Shown here: positions 10,891 through 22,262 of the stretch, in pieces
Layout of the letters: every line of letters begins with the position of its first letter
How positions within the stretch are numbered: the first letter of the stretch is position 1
Assembly (NCBI GenBank): GCA_035079385.1
Contig: JAVHKY010000030.1
Location: forward strand, 3,697,001-3,761,000
DNA from: Aspidiotus rigidus
Taxonomy: Eukaryota; Arthropoda; Insecta; Hemiptera; Diaspididae
Reading direction: 5' to 3'
Length of the DNA stretch: 64,000 bases
Made by a program: the position numbers and the translations under genes
Notes under the pieces: model-generated
Told to the model about the DNA's origin: nothing
The model's database searches: none
The model's input: the letters and a program-made list of their open reading frames with translations, nothing else

Positions 10891-13325
10891 GAGTGGCAAA
10901 CTGCAAGAAAACTGCTATTAATGATAGAAGCATGAAAGTTGGTATACTAAGCATTCATACCAAAACAAAATTTTTAAGATGGAGAGCCCCTCGAAATTTG
11001 CCATGGGGGTGCAGGAAGGAAATTTTTGAGGTACCATCCCCCTCAGTGAAGTAAGGGTGAGCAATGTTAGTGTTCTTAAGGTGACACTCCCGAACACAAA
11101 TATGTTATTACTTTCCAGATCCGACCGCGAGAAGTGCCCCAAATTTCAAATCAAAAATTCTCCCATCTACCGATTTTTGTGAAAAATAAGTAAAAAATGT
11201 GGTTTTCTGTCTGTAGATCGGAACGATCGTTCAGGATTAAATTTTCAATGTGGTATTCGAGTAGTACAGATCAAATATGATATCCCCTCTCTCTTCGAAT
11301 GCCAGAAAAATTTTAACGTTCATTTGTTGACTAGTTCACATAATATTATCTATAGTCCAAATACACAAGATAATACAAGGAGGTAAGTTGAAACGGACTC
11401 GATTTATGAAAAGCAGGAAAATTTGACGAAGTCTAACTAAAACGATCGTAAATTCCGGTTTAAGAATTGCTAGAATTTCCATGGCAAATTTTACATAGTG
11501 TCAGTACTGATTGTTTTTCGTGCAACCACACCTATTTGTTAAACGTCCTTGACGGCATTGACAGGAAATTAACTCTCGTAAAGTATCCGAAATTTCGCCA
11601 ATCTTTCTCCATACAGGCATCAATTGTTGACTCATCAATTTCCATCCCCAGTCGTCAATTTTGGGAAGCTTGATTTCCATTAAGAGAGATGGCTTGATTT
11701 CATTTTCGAGTGTTCCCCAAAGGAAACCGCTCTGGTATGTGCTTCGAAGTATGTGTAAGAGGAAAGCATCATGAGTAGGAGGTAGGTTTTCCATTCTGAT
11801 CAGACCAGTAGTGAATAACATTTTACGAGCCTCATTTACATTGGTTTTTTCATGAGTATGACCGTAACAAATTATGATGAATCTCTCCAATAATAAAACG
11901 ATATGCGGCGGAATTACTTTTTTGGGGGGTTTCGACATCCACAGAAAAGCCTTTGTAACTTCGGGAAATTCAAACCATTTTTCCAGATAGTAGGCTTTCC
12001 TTTTCCGAGGAAAAACTAGATGTATCATAGCCTGAAAACGCGTGAAAAGATCGCAGTGCTACCAACTTTCCTTTTCCTAGCTTTGCACATTTTATTATAT
12101 GAACAGGGGTAATCTATAAATATATAATTGACGTATTCCATTTGCTTCTATAGAGTGAAAAAGTAGGAAACGGGTTTCTCAGAAAAGTTTTCCAGTTATG
12201 TGGAACGCTTAGATGAGGAAGAACAGAAGTTTCACTCTATACCGAATTGTCCACGAGTTTTTTAATGTCTGAAAGAGCAAAGATATCGCGTGTTGAAGTA
12301 GTTTTCAAGACGTTGACAAACCATGTTTATTCAATACTCACACGACAAACACCATTTTATTTGTATTCAGAAAGTTCATTTTATGCTGAAACGATATCTC
12401 AAACTCGTAAGTATGAAAGTTTTCGAATTTGCAGAGGGGGGAGGAGGTATGGTTTATTTATGCAAAGGGAAGGGAATGAATTTGAATACCTTCTAGTATC
12501 CAAAAGTAATACGAGGGTAGAAATTCAAGAGAAAGATGTCAGTAAACAGAAAAGTCAAGTTCTTTCTCGATAGGAAAAGTTCAAATTTTCGCCCCAAGAA
12601 TTCTTTCCTGAATCGGCCTCTGGAGAATGCTGAATAAAATTTTGCCGCTTCTATTACTGAATCTTTAATCTTGTTTAAAACAATGAGAAAAACTCATAAA
12701 TTCAACAAAATTGTGGCTTTCTGAATGCTCACTGAGGGGGAGGAGAGGATTCAATCACTTATACGTTCTTTTCTAGAGGTCTGAAGTCCCCTTATCTGCA
12801 GTTCTGCATGCTTCAAAATTCCTCTCAGCCCACACAGAGATCGAAATATTCGAAAAACGAGTAAAAAACGTGAAAATTTCTCAAAATTTAGCACTTTTTG
12901 TCATCTCTTATTCTTCACTGTGGGCATGTACAAAGCTAGAATACACGTTTATATATCATATTTGATCTGTACTACTCGAATATCAATCGTTCCGATCTAC
13001 AGACAGAAAACCACATTTTTTACCTATTTTTCACAAAAATCAGAAATTGGGGGGATTTTTGATTTGCAATTTAGGCCACTTCTCGTGGTGGGGTCTGGAA
13101 AGTAATAACATATTTGTATTCAGGAGATTCAACTCTAACATTGCTCACCCTTATTTCACATAGGGGGATGGTACCTCAAAAACTTCTTCCCTGCACCCCC
13201 TATGGAAAATTTCGAGGCGCTCCCCATTTTAAAAATTTTGTTTAGGTATGAATGCTCAGTATACCAACTTTCATGCTTCTATCATTAATAGCAGTTTTTC
13301 GTCAAAAATTTACTGTTTGCCACTG
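10891..13325. mobile_element. Long-TIR DNA element, 2.4 kb, carrying a cysteine-rich ORF
   Basis: The segments 10891-11283 and 12956-13325 are inverted copies of each other with scattered differences. The outer ends read GAGTGGCAAAC on the left and, in reverse complement, CAGTGGCAAAC on the right, so the family terminus is probably CAGTGGCAAAC. Flanks (left ..ACGTAGTA, right TACTATA..) give no convincing target duplication beyond TA. The interior holds the minus-strand ORF described separately. A second, more scattered copy of the same family lies at 54.9-58.9 kb. The superfamily is not clear to me. Confidence 0.75.
11501..12055 (-). pseudogene. Fragment of a multicopy invertebrate protein with a CXC-like cysteine-rich C-terminus
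   Basis: The 175-codon frame 11501-12028 contains L-L-E-R-F at about residue 46, V-N-E-A-R-K-M-L-F at about 64, L-P-P-T-H at about 82, D-W-G-W at about 125 and ends with a C-x-C-x(8)-C-x-C run (residues 158-169). This order matches a protein family I know only as abundant uncharacterised invertebrate proteins, whose tail resembles a Tesmin/TSO1 CXC zinc-binding region. Immediately upstream (about 12020-12055) a different frame reads H-A-F-S-G-Y-D-T-S-S, the conserved H-A-(L/I)-T-G-C-D-T-T-S block of the same family, so there is a frameshift near 12020. Only the C-terminal third remains and the cysteine tail is cut short. It sits between the long inverted ends, in the opposite orientation to 12247-12573, which has no recognisable motif. 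Function unknown. Confidence 0.6.
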
Positions 13326-15630
13326 TACTATATCGGGACGACAAATTTCAATAGATCCGAAATGCACTCTCGATGCAGCAATCAATTGACTGTGGAGTAA
13401 GAATTAGAAGGCTTTGGGTCCGGAAGAGATTCCGAATCCCGTCTGGAGCGCAATACATTCACTTGACCCAGCACTACTTGTTGATACATTCAATGCGCCC
13501 GTTGCGGGGGAATATTCCCTGTGTGGTTGAAGAAAGCCAGCCTAGCGCTGATCAATGAGAAGGATGAACCACCCTTTTTCTCTTCTAGACGATGTGGGCA
13601 AACTCTTAAAGAGATATAATCTCGAGTAGTGGAAGAGAACGTACAATCGTTCAAAAAACGTTCAGATAAAAACAAAGTGATTATTTTACTCGTATTTCAG
13701 GCATTTTTTAGAGAAATCACATGTATCTCATTTTCACCAAGGTAGGTACCCAGTAAAATTTATGATCCAAGGTAAGAACACAATAAAATTCATCACCCCA
13801 GAATTTTATAGATTTTTCCAAGTTCATACGTAATTAATGCAACTCACCAATTGATCCAAAAATTGATATCATTTTCACAAAAATAAATATCATGTACCGT
13901 AGGAGCTTTCAACTACATGGAGAAGAATTTTAAAAAGGTGACTCATTTCTAATGATGCTTCTTCATATTTCTAGATAATTTTGGCGATCCGAGCCGCATT
14001 CTCATTATGATGGAAGGGAACATCAACTTGAAATCAGCTCTTGCATACGTTATCGCACCATCATGAATGTTGGTTCCGTTCCAAGTATTTAAAATGGCCG
14101 ATAAGTTGCCTATTCAATTTGCCGTGTACGCGATACGAATTCCATTCAATGATGATAATAATTGTTCACAATTAATGGGACAAAATAATGAGCAATGTCC
14201 AACGTGATTGATTAAAGTAGCAGGTTGAAACGCAGACCTTTTTACTCATGAGAAGACGAAGAAATTTGCTATTGAGGTACATGAGTAGAAATTATTATTC
14301 ACAGACGAGTCGGACGCAATTTTCATCATGAAGTCTCGATGAAAGTTTTAAGATTAGTTTTTCTAACCAGGAAAATACAATAACGTCTCAGATTGTAATG
14401 CAACGAACGACAGCTGATATTTTCTTTTGAACAAAAAAATCTCGTACATCTGAATTAATTTTTGATACACGATAATTGTGACAATAATACGAGTACAATA
14501 CCGTTCAAAACGCCGTCCACTGGTACACTTAATACGAGCAATATTCATGGTTTATTTTCCAATGAAAAGAAATGAAGAGAAGAGGGGATAAAGAAACTTT
14601 TATTTCGAAAGTTTCGAAGAAGTGCGGAGAAAATTTTGCAAACTTCAATTACGAAAACGGATACAGATTCACTTTGGCAAAAAACTTCTACGCGGAACTG
14701 ATGTCAACGCTTTCATAGCAAGTATTTCACAATACAATCTCAAACTTATTAATCATAATATTATTTTAATAGAGCCTTCTTCATCGAAATGTACGTATAC
14801 GTACAAAACGGTTACATACAAATAAAATGCTTAGTGCACCGATGCGGTTGCTACAGGACTACATAGAATAATAAGAGGATAAAATTATCATTCTCAGGTG
14901 TTCTATCAGTTAATCTCCGTTTTAGAGGGTAAACTTCATAATTACAATTCGATAGCCGTCTGCAATCTCTTGTGGTGACTTCATATCACCTTCCGACACA
15001 GACGCAAATACCGACATTTTTACACGATCAGACGTCAAGTAGAATCTTTGCGGAGGAGCGCAGACCATGTATAAAAAGTAAATTGGATAGCATGAACTTT
15101 GGTACATACGACAAGAAGAATAATTAATTCTTTGCGTGATACAGAGTACGTTGAACAATATTGATAATGAAACAAATCTGATCAACGAGCGCGCCCTCGC
15201 CTCACACCATTGGGAAAAGAACGTTCGAGTAATCCTTTCTGACAAAGTTATGTACTCGAGTTTTTGTGTAGTAAATCAAAAATTTTCTTACTCGGTAAGA
15301 TTTTCGTTTAATGAAATTTCACATCGTGGTTCTTGAAAATCCTTTTGCGAGACAACGTTGGAACGTCAGTACCCACCCAGTTGCCACAAAAAAACAAACG
15401 TTAATGCTTATTAGATAAATTGAAAACTACACACATGCACACGTCCATTAACCTCGGAGAGGTTTCGGAATTCACATCAAATTCATCGATACAGAACTGT
15501 TGCGTGAAAAGATCGCATGGATATACAAATTAAGAAGAAACAAGCTTACGAAAACATTCATTGTTATTGCGACTTATTACACAGCATGACAATTTTTTGG
15601 TCTTACTCCGGCGCATTTCGAAAAACAAAA
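13326..15630. other. No recognisable gene
   Basis: Several short frames (for example 14922-15245 minus, 15136-15336 plus, 15517-15792 plus) lack motifs and overlap one another. No transposon end is evident until the foldback at 15631. Confidence 0.5.
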
Positions 15631-16508
15631 TGCTTACGCAGCCGCGTAAGCAATACACGACTTTTCACCTGTATCTACAATCAAGTTTTTTGCTTAAACT
15701 TTAACTCTAGTACTCCAATTTATTCAATGAATCGTTTTCTCAATAAGATACACACATCCTCAACATCTCTTGCCACTCTAATTCATTCTTGATCATCTCC
15801 GATTCTCAAGCATCTTTTAATGTTGGTTGTTGTAGACTCACACATAACATTCATTCATGAAAAACTCAACACAAACGAGCAAATCTTTCACCCATATAAA
15901 ACTATTTCATCACTCAAAAAAATGACAAAATTATACGCAAAGGATTGTTGCACTATTACTATACTAACACAACATTCATTCATGACTGACTCAACACGAA
16001 CGAACACATCTTTAAAATTCATTCATAAAGAGCGTATCCTTACGTGTGTGAACAGGTAACCCAAAAAATGAATAAAACTAGCTACAACTACACTGACAAT
16101 CTACGTAATCAAAGGTTACCCTTCGCTTTTGATGACGAAAGCGGCTACCTGAAGTTTAGTACTACAAAATATTAGTAGCTCGAATATATATGCAAATTTC
16201 ATCAAATTAGTTCACGTTTCAATTTGAGATTTCTCACGAACCAAACATCGTATCAACACCAAAAGTTCACAATTACATTTTTAGACATGTAAATTACAAT
16301 ATATCAACATTTGAAAAAAATTGAACAAACCATATCAGAGTTATAGGAGTGGGGAATTTTTTTAAAAATTGGGTATATCTGGAGAACTACTGATCCGATC
16401 GTCAAAAAAAATGCAGGTGCACAACTTCAGATATAACACTACAACTTGACTAAGTTTCAAGAAAATCCATCCAGTAGTCTCGGAGGAGAAGTCCGGACAA
16501 ATTTTGAT

Positions 16509-16509
<1 letters not shown>

Positions 16510-16553
<44 letters not shown>
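16510..16553. repeat. TA microsatellite, left arm of foldback
   Basis: Uninterrupted TA dinucleotide tract; its partner in the right arm is shorter, as expected for a microsatellite that has changed length since the arms were copied. Confidence 0.95.
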
Positions 16554-16556
<3 letters not shown>

Positions 16557-16854
16557 AAACCTGAAATTTTTTTAATGACGTAGCGATGATCTATGACCTC
16601 TAAAACGTCGAGAAAGTTCATTTCCCCCCCTTTCTGCCACAACTGTGACGGGTGTAATACTCGCTTTTCTACAAAAAGTCGGTAAAACTAAAAACAGCGT
16701 CGTTTCCAGCACGAGTGTATAGTTTTTACCGACTTTTCGTAGAAAAGCGAGTATTACACCCGTCACAGTTGTGGCAGAAAGGGGGGGAAATGAACTTTCT
16801 CGACGTTTTAGAGGTCATAGATCATCGCTACGTCATTAAAAAAATTTCAGGTTT

Positions 16855-16856
<2 letters not shown>

Positions 16857-16892
<36 letters not shown>
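16857..16892. repeat. TA microsatellite, right arm of foldback
   Basis: Uninterrupted TA dinucleotide tract, mirror of 16510-16553. Confidence 0.95.
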
Positions 16893-16894
<2 letters not shown>

Positions 16895-17772
16895 ATCAAA
16901 ATTTGTCCGGACTTCTCCTCCGAGACTACTGGATGGATTTTCTTGAAACTTAGTCAAGTTGTAGTGTTATATCTGAAGTTGTGCACCTGCATTTTTTTTG
17001 ACGATCGGATCAGTAGTTCTCCAGATATACCCAATTTTTAAAAAAATTCCCCACTCCTATAACTCTGATATGGTTTGTTCAATTTTTTTCAAATGTTGAT
17101 ATATTGTAATTTACATGTCTAAAAATGTAATTGTGAACTTTTGGTGTTGATACGATGTTTGGTTCGTGAGAAATCTCAAATTGAAACGTGAACTAATTTG
17201 ATGAAATTTGCATATATATTCGAGCTACTAATATTTTGTAGTACTAAACTTCAGGTAGCCGCTTTCGTCATCAAAAGCGAAGGGTAACCTTTGATTACGT
17301 AGATTGTCAGTGTAGTTGTAGCTAGTTTTATTCATTTTTTGGGTTACCTGTTCACACACGTAAGGATACGCTCTTTATGAATGAATTTTAAAGATGTGTT
17401 CGTTCGTGTTGAGTCAGTCATGAATGAATGTTGTGTTAGTATAGTAATAGTGCAACAATCCTTTGCGTATAATTTTGTCATTTTTTTGAGTGATGAAATA
17501 GTTTTATATGGGTGAAAGATTTGCTCGTTTGTGTTGAGTTTTTCATGAATGAATGTTATGTGTGAGTCTACAACAACCAACATTAAAAGATGCTTGAGAA
17601 TCGGAGATGATCAAGAATGAATTAGAGTGGCAAGAGATGTTGAGGATGTGTGTATCTTATTGAGAAAACGATTCATTGAATAAATTGGAGTACTAGAGTT
17701 AAAGTTTAAGCAAAAAACTTGATTGTAGATACAGGTGAAAAGTCGTGTATTGCTTACGCGGCCGCGTAAGCA

Positions 17773-18460
17773 TTTTTTTCAATCTGTCTCCTCAATCTCT
17801 TGTTATGATCTCGTATACGCGCCGGGGATCGTCGCGAAACGTAACGAGCGTTGTAGGGTTTTGATACATCAATCGTCGATGCGTTCCGCTATGATCCCCG
17901 ATGAATAAACGAGATTGGGATGACGAATCGAAAAAAGGAAAAAAGCATCGTTTTCAGCGTTCAAAATACTTGTAGAATAAATTTTTTTTTAATGCCAGAG
18001 CGTGACCACACAGTGTTATTTCGCACTTCGAGTTTATTATAAGAGCTTTTCCTTTTCTTTTTGCATGAAGGAAAGTAATATTTTCTACATTGTCCTCATC
18101 AAAAGTATGATCAGCAGACGTGAGATGATTTCAAAAAGCAGAAATTTCAATCATATCTTCACGCCAACTGGTCAAGATAAGAAAAGGCTCCGCCAGTTCT
18201 CTCAAGAATTACAATGGAGTCTGTAAGGTTTATCGCGCTGTTAAAATGGAGTGGAGTCCTATGTGAGATGGATCTAAGACTACAGTACATGCAGTACGGT
18301 AACTTTTTTCTGTTATTATAAAAGCGATTTTACGGAGAAATATTTCTCAGGAACGCCTTGTCGAGTTTTCAAACGTACATAGATGCTACAAAATGAGAAT
18401 TTTTTTTACGAGCTCTTCGACTGCTCAACTTAAAAGAAAACCTATTGATCATATAATTAT
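17773..18460. other. No recognisable gene
   Basis: Anonymous DNA. GATCCCCG-type words occur in both orientations near 17825 and 17893, giving weak local pairing only. Confidence 0.45.
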
Positions 18461-18705
18461 TGGTGAATTTTGTTTATAGCCATTTAATGTTATTAATCAT
18501 CTAAAAATTTTAATTCCTGTTGGAATTGCAATAATTATAGTAGTATAATTGATTACTAATTTGAATTTTTATAGAAATATTTATATTTATTATTTCTTTA
18601 TTATTAATTAATATATTAAATAATATAATTAAATTTTTTATTTTACAAATAATACTTTCAATAAATTTTTTATTAATTATAATTATTAATAATTCTTATT
18701 AACGC
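18440..18705. other. Very AT-rich block, possibly nuclear mitochondrial DNA
   Basis: About 85% A+T by eye, abruptly bounded on the right by the LINE 3' end near 18715. The composition and stretches such as CCTGTTGGAATTGCAATAAT look like insect mitochondrial DNA, but I could not assign a gene. Confidence 0.3.
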
Positions 18706-18714
18706 GGGAAGAGA

Positions 18715-20545
18715 TGTTCGGATTAAATAGATTTATAGTAATAGGTGGATCGGAGGAAGTTTAAGGTGTTGGTTATGGTATCTGAATTATTGGAAAGAGC
18801 AGACGAGGTATGGGATAAAACAGTAAATGAGTGTCCGATGTTTTGAGAGAAGGGCAGGTGAAAAAGTGAGAGACAGATGAATTCTCAGTTTGGCAGTACA
18901 TATTTGCATGAGGGAGGGGCAGACAGTCCAAGGATAAGAAAGCAGTGGGTTAGGCGAGTGTGTCCAATGCGTAGTCGAGTAACAAATATTTCTTCGCGGC
19001 GTGAGGGACGGATTGAAGAGGACCCGGGGGGTTGGGTATTTTTTAATTGAGCGGAGTTCGTTGCAGGATTGAGAAGACCAGTTGTGCCAAGATGAGGTGA
19101 TTGTTGAATGGTAGACTGATTTTAAGTCATTGGCCGGAGAAGAGGAGCGATCAGTGATTGAGGGAAGAAGCAAGGCTTGCTTAGCAGCCAGGTCCACTGC
19201 GTCGTTCCGGTTGACCGATATGACCAAGGATCCAAAGGAAAGCAATCGAAGACAGAGAAGATGTTAAGGTGTGTAGGACTATGAGAACGCGCTGTATAGT
19301 AGGATTGGAAGTGTAAGGGTTTTGCATGGCTTGAAGAGAGGAGAGAGAGAGTCAGAGAGCAGGAGGAATTTACAGGGTCGAGGAAGAAGAGTGAGGTGAG
19401 TAAGACAGGTATAGATGGCAGATAGTTCGGCAGAATATATGGAGGTTCAGTTTTTCAAACGAAAAGTTAGAGATTTCACCATTGATGGAGAAGGCGTAGC
19501 CAGTTTTAGGGCCCGATTTGGAACCATCTGCAAAGCACAGGTTGTGGGAAGCTTTAATGTGTCTTATATAAATTACATTGGCCAATTTTGGTAGGTTAGC
19601 CAGGTCGAGGCGAATGAGAGGTGATGATGATGTCCATGGAGAGGTGGGTGAGGAGATGGGGGGAAGGGTCCGAAATTCGAGATGGCGGTGAAGATGAGAT
19701 TCTAATGAGAGAAGTAAAGAATTTTGGGGGAGGAAAGAGAGTTGGCAGGTAGGGAGATGGGGAGATGGGGAAACTTGGCTGTAGACGCGAGGAAATTGGC
19801 TTTAATCGATAATGAATGGATTTCTAGAAGGGGAATGCCTGCCTCAGCGCGTAAGCTGAGCGTGGGGCTAGTCTGTAAGGCACCAAGAGCTAAACGTAGT
19901 GCTGTAGATTGAATTGTATCTAGGAATTTTAGGGAGGATTTATTAGTCTGTCTGTAGATAGAGGGCCCGTGTAGTCTAGTCGACAACGAATTAGTGAGTT
20001 GTATAGTTAAAGGAGGAGCTTCCGACCGCAACCAGTGCGGAAGGATACTCAATGAATTTAGACATTTGGCTTTTAGGAGTTTAATGTGGGGAGTCCAGGA
20101 GTGTTTGGAATCGAAGGGTAGGCCGAGAAATTTAGTGCAGGATTGGAGGCTGATCTGGAAGTTCTGTAGGATGAGTTGGGTGGGGAGAGAGGGAAGACGT
20201 GAGTGGTTTTTACGGAATATAATTAGAACGATTTTTTTCCTAGAGAATTAGAATCCACGATCCAGGCCCAAGAAGAGACCTTATCGAGGGTGAGTTGGAC
20301 AAGACGAGCTGCTCTTTTGGGATTTGTGGAAGCGAGGGAGACACTGAAGTCGTCTATAAAAACACGTTTGGTGAGGGGAAAGTGGACACAGTTTATTAGA
20401 TCATTTATAGGGATTAAGAAGAGAGGAACACTCCAAATCTCTCCCTGGGGAATGCTATTATGAATGTGGTGGAGGGAGGAGTAGTGGTTATGGATGCAAA
20501 TTGTTATGGATCTGTAATGAAGGATTTTAAAAAATTTATACAGGT
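18715..20545 (-). pseudogene. 5'-truncated LINE relic: reverse transcriptase plus RNase H
   Basis: Reading leftwards on the minus strand, the RT begins near 20545: P-Q-G then L-F-L-I-P-I-N-D-L, and the active-site box F-I-D-D-F-S-V-S at 20360-20346, where the usual Ala of FADD is Ile. RT connection and thumb follow, with an I-Q-S-T-A-L-R-L-A-L-G-A block in 20052-19702. RNase H starts near 19530 (F-A-D-G-S-K-S-G) and its last block reads N-D-A-V-D-L-A-A-K-Q-A near 19210. At least three frame breaks and several stops make it dead. An RNase H after the RT fits the I/LOA/R1 group of clades, not jockey or CR1. It is related to but distinct from the copies at 30.4 and 46.3 kb. Endonuclease and ORF1 are missing. 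Confidence 0.8.
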
Positions 20546-20868
20546 ATATTTAAGGCAGCGATTATATAAAATGAAGATTCGTAAATGAAATAAAAAGTAC
20601 TCACGCAGTAACGTCAGTAGTGCACGACTTTTCTTCTGACATACTCAAAACCTATTACAAGTGAACCAGATTTTTGTAGAATGAACAGTAAAACATGGTT
20701 TATAAAGTCTATCATCATGAAATCACGTCAACTGATAACAGAGTAAAAGTACACATACTCCAATAAGGAAATCTAAATTTTATTTCATTTAATCCAAAGT
20801 GAGGAATTTTCTCAACAGTGTTAATATACGAGTCACAGATTCCTCGAATGTACGAGCCATTAGATTGA
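20546..20868. other. No recognisable gene
   Basis: Short AT-rich spacer between the LINE relic and the inverted end of the Penelope copy. Confidence 0.5.
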
Positions 20869-20962
20869 GATTGAGAGAGCTATACTGAGGCACGTAACAA
20901 ATAAAAAACACACCACGGAATAAGACCAATTAAAATAAGGTTAAAAATATTGGTAAAATAAT
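20868..20962. repeat. Terminal inverted repeat, left copy, of the Penelope element
   Basis: Contains AGCTATACTGAGGCACGTAA and GGAATAAGACCAATT; matched in reverse complement at 22168-22262. The core ACT(G/A)AGGCACGTAACA also occurs in the hairpin at 54.7 kb. Confidence 0.75.
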
Positions 20963-21105
20963 GAATGTCGAAACCAAAAGAACAAATTTAGTAAACAAAT
21001 AAATCAAGAAGCAAAATTTTAGTCGAAACAATCAAAGGTTAAAAAGAATTTAGTCGAAATTAGATTTTAATGAATATATCACAATTTTAATCACAAATTT
21101 AAACC

Positions 21106-21960
21106 GGTTCAACTATCTCCCTTTGGTGCAGGATCGGATGAGCTTCCCAGATACGTTGGTAAAATCGTGAGTCTTTCGCCATCGCAGAATCACTAGGCTT
21201 TTTCTTATTGAAGGCAGTACGATGGTCAGAAATTCTGGTGGACAGGGGGCGGCCTGTTTGCTCTATATACTGTGAGTCGCAAGTTCTACGAGTAAGACGA
21301 TAGATGCCAGAATTTCTACTCGGGGGTATGTCATCTTTATGGTTTGAGAAGCGGTTTAACGTAAGGAGAGGGTAGAATCCAATTTATAATTATAATTTTT
21401 CAGAATTTTCTCCAGTTTGTGAGAATGTTTCCCCAAGTATGGTAAGCGGATCCAACGTGTGTGACTAGAGATATCCTGAGTGACTTGTTGGTTGCCCTGG
21501 GCTGTAGATGACAAGAGCAGCCGTAAACTTTTCCGTCTGATCATTGATGGGATGTCTACGTGCAGTTCATTTTTGAGAGCAATTTCTTCAATATTGCTCA
21601 TTTCGATCTTCTTCGCCGCGGTAAAGAGAGGCAGGTGGAGAAGCCGATGGATAGCGTGATTGATGATGGCGATTTCGTGAATACTAGGTTGTAACGAGTT
21701 GTTGTGAATGGAAACACCAGTGTAAGTTGATTTTCAGTAGATGCCAAAGTCGATGGTAAGGCCTGAAGATCCAGGAACGAAAGGGAAAGAGGGGTCTAAA
21801 TAATAAAGAGAGTCACGTCCGATGTCCAAAGTGAATTCCATAGAGTTGTGGAAGTCGTTCATTTTAGTGAGGAAATGGTGCAGCCCATCATCAGAACCAT
21901 TCCAAATGCCGATGACCTCATGGTCTCCCTCCTCCGTGAACAACAGGTCAATGAGGATAT
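21106..21960 (-). pseudogene. Penelope-like element, 3' part: RT end and GIY-YIG endonuclease
   Basis: Reading leftwards: RT residues that follow the YIDD box (L-F-T-E-E-G-D-H, then F-T-L-D-I-G at 21943-21734), a middle segment (21601-21356, containing I-R-R-K-S-L-R), a one-base frame slip near 21365, then the endonuclease. The endonuclease shows S-G-I-Y-R-L near 21308, then S-Q-Y-I-E-Q-T-G-R and I-S-D-H-R-T-A-F, ending at a stop near 21107 after E-I-V-E-P-V. The GIY half is intact, but the YIG half reads YIE, so the conserved Gly is lost. Penelope-like elements encode an RT related to telomerase plus a GIY-YIG nuclease that nicks the target. This copy is split by an inversion at about 21961: the upstream RT is on the other strand. 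Confidence 0.8.
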
Positions 21961-21961
21961 A

Positions 21962-22175
21962 TTGACGAGTTTCAGGAACTAATCACCTTCTGCCTGAAAG
22001 ACAACATATGTATTTTTCGAAACAAAACTTATCGGTTTCCCGACGGCCTTCCGATGGAAGGGCCGCTCTCTACCTTGGTAGCCGAAATCTTCATGTCTCA
22101 CATGGAAGATAAACTTCTATCTACTGGGCCCAATGAGATACTCTACTTTGCCAGATATATTGACGATGTCATTTT
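21962..22175 (+). pseudogene. Penelope-like element, inverted 5' RT segment
   Basis: On the plus strand the frame reads F-Q-E-L-I-T-F-C-L-K-D-N, then G-L-P-M-E-G-P-L-S-T-L-V-A-E-I-F-M near 22050 and ends at the RT active site A-R-Y-I-D-D-V at about 22153-22173. This is the part of RT that should precede the minus-strand fragment at 21960-21734. It lies head-to-head with it. The conserved M-G-S-P-L-S motif reads M-E-G-P-L-S. Immediately after YIDDV the sequence becomes the inverted terminal repeat, so the RT is cut exactly at the active site. Confidence 0.75.
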
Positions 22176-22262
22176 ACCATTATTTCTTATCCTCATTATA
22201 ATTGGTCTTATTCCGCGGTGTGTTTTCATTTGTTACGTGCCTCAGTATAGCTCTCTCAATTT
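22168..22262. repeat. Terminal inverted repeat, right copy, of the Penelope element
   Basis: Reverse complement of 20868-20962 (shares TTGTTACGTGCCTCAGTATA). Together the two repeats frame the rearranged Penelope copy. Confidence 0.75.

Larger units (their letters stand above)
15631..17772. mobile_element. Large foldback element: two arms of about 1.06 kb around a 29-bp loop
   Basis: 15631-16690 and 16720-17772 are near-perfect reverse complements. The same 79-codon frame appears on plus at 15820-16059 and on minus at 17344-17583, with identical translation; it has no motif and is probably not a gene. The spacer is only about 16691-16719. Each outer tip is itself a 22-bp palindrome, TGCTTACGCGGCCGCGTAAGCA on the right (perfect) and the same with one A for G on the left. 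A TA dinucleotide run interrupts each arm, about 44 bp at 16510-16553 and about 36 bp at 16857-16892. No transposase is present. No clear target duplication: flanks are A-rich left and T-rich right. A non-autonomous foldback transposon is likely; an assembly artefact is possible. Confidence 0.85.

Noticed and set aside
11467..11673. Plus-strand 68-codon frame
   Set aside because: It is the antisense shadow of the CXC-family ORF.
15820..17583. Identical 79-codon proteins on opposite strands
   Set aside because: They are the same bases in the two arms of a foldback, have no motif, and read through the internal direct repeat; not evidence of a gene.
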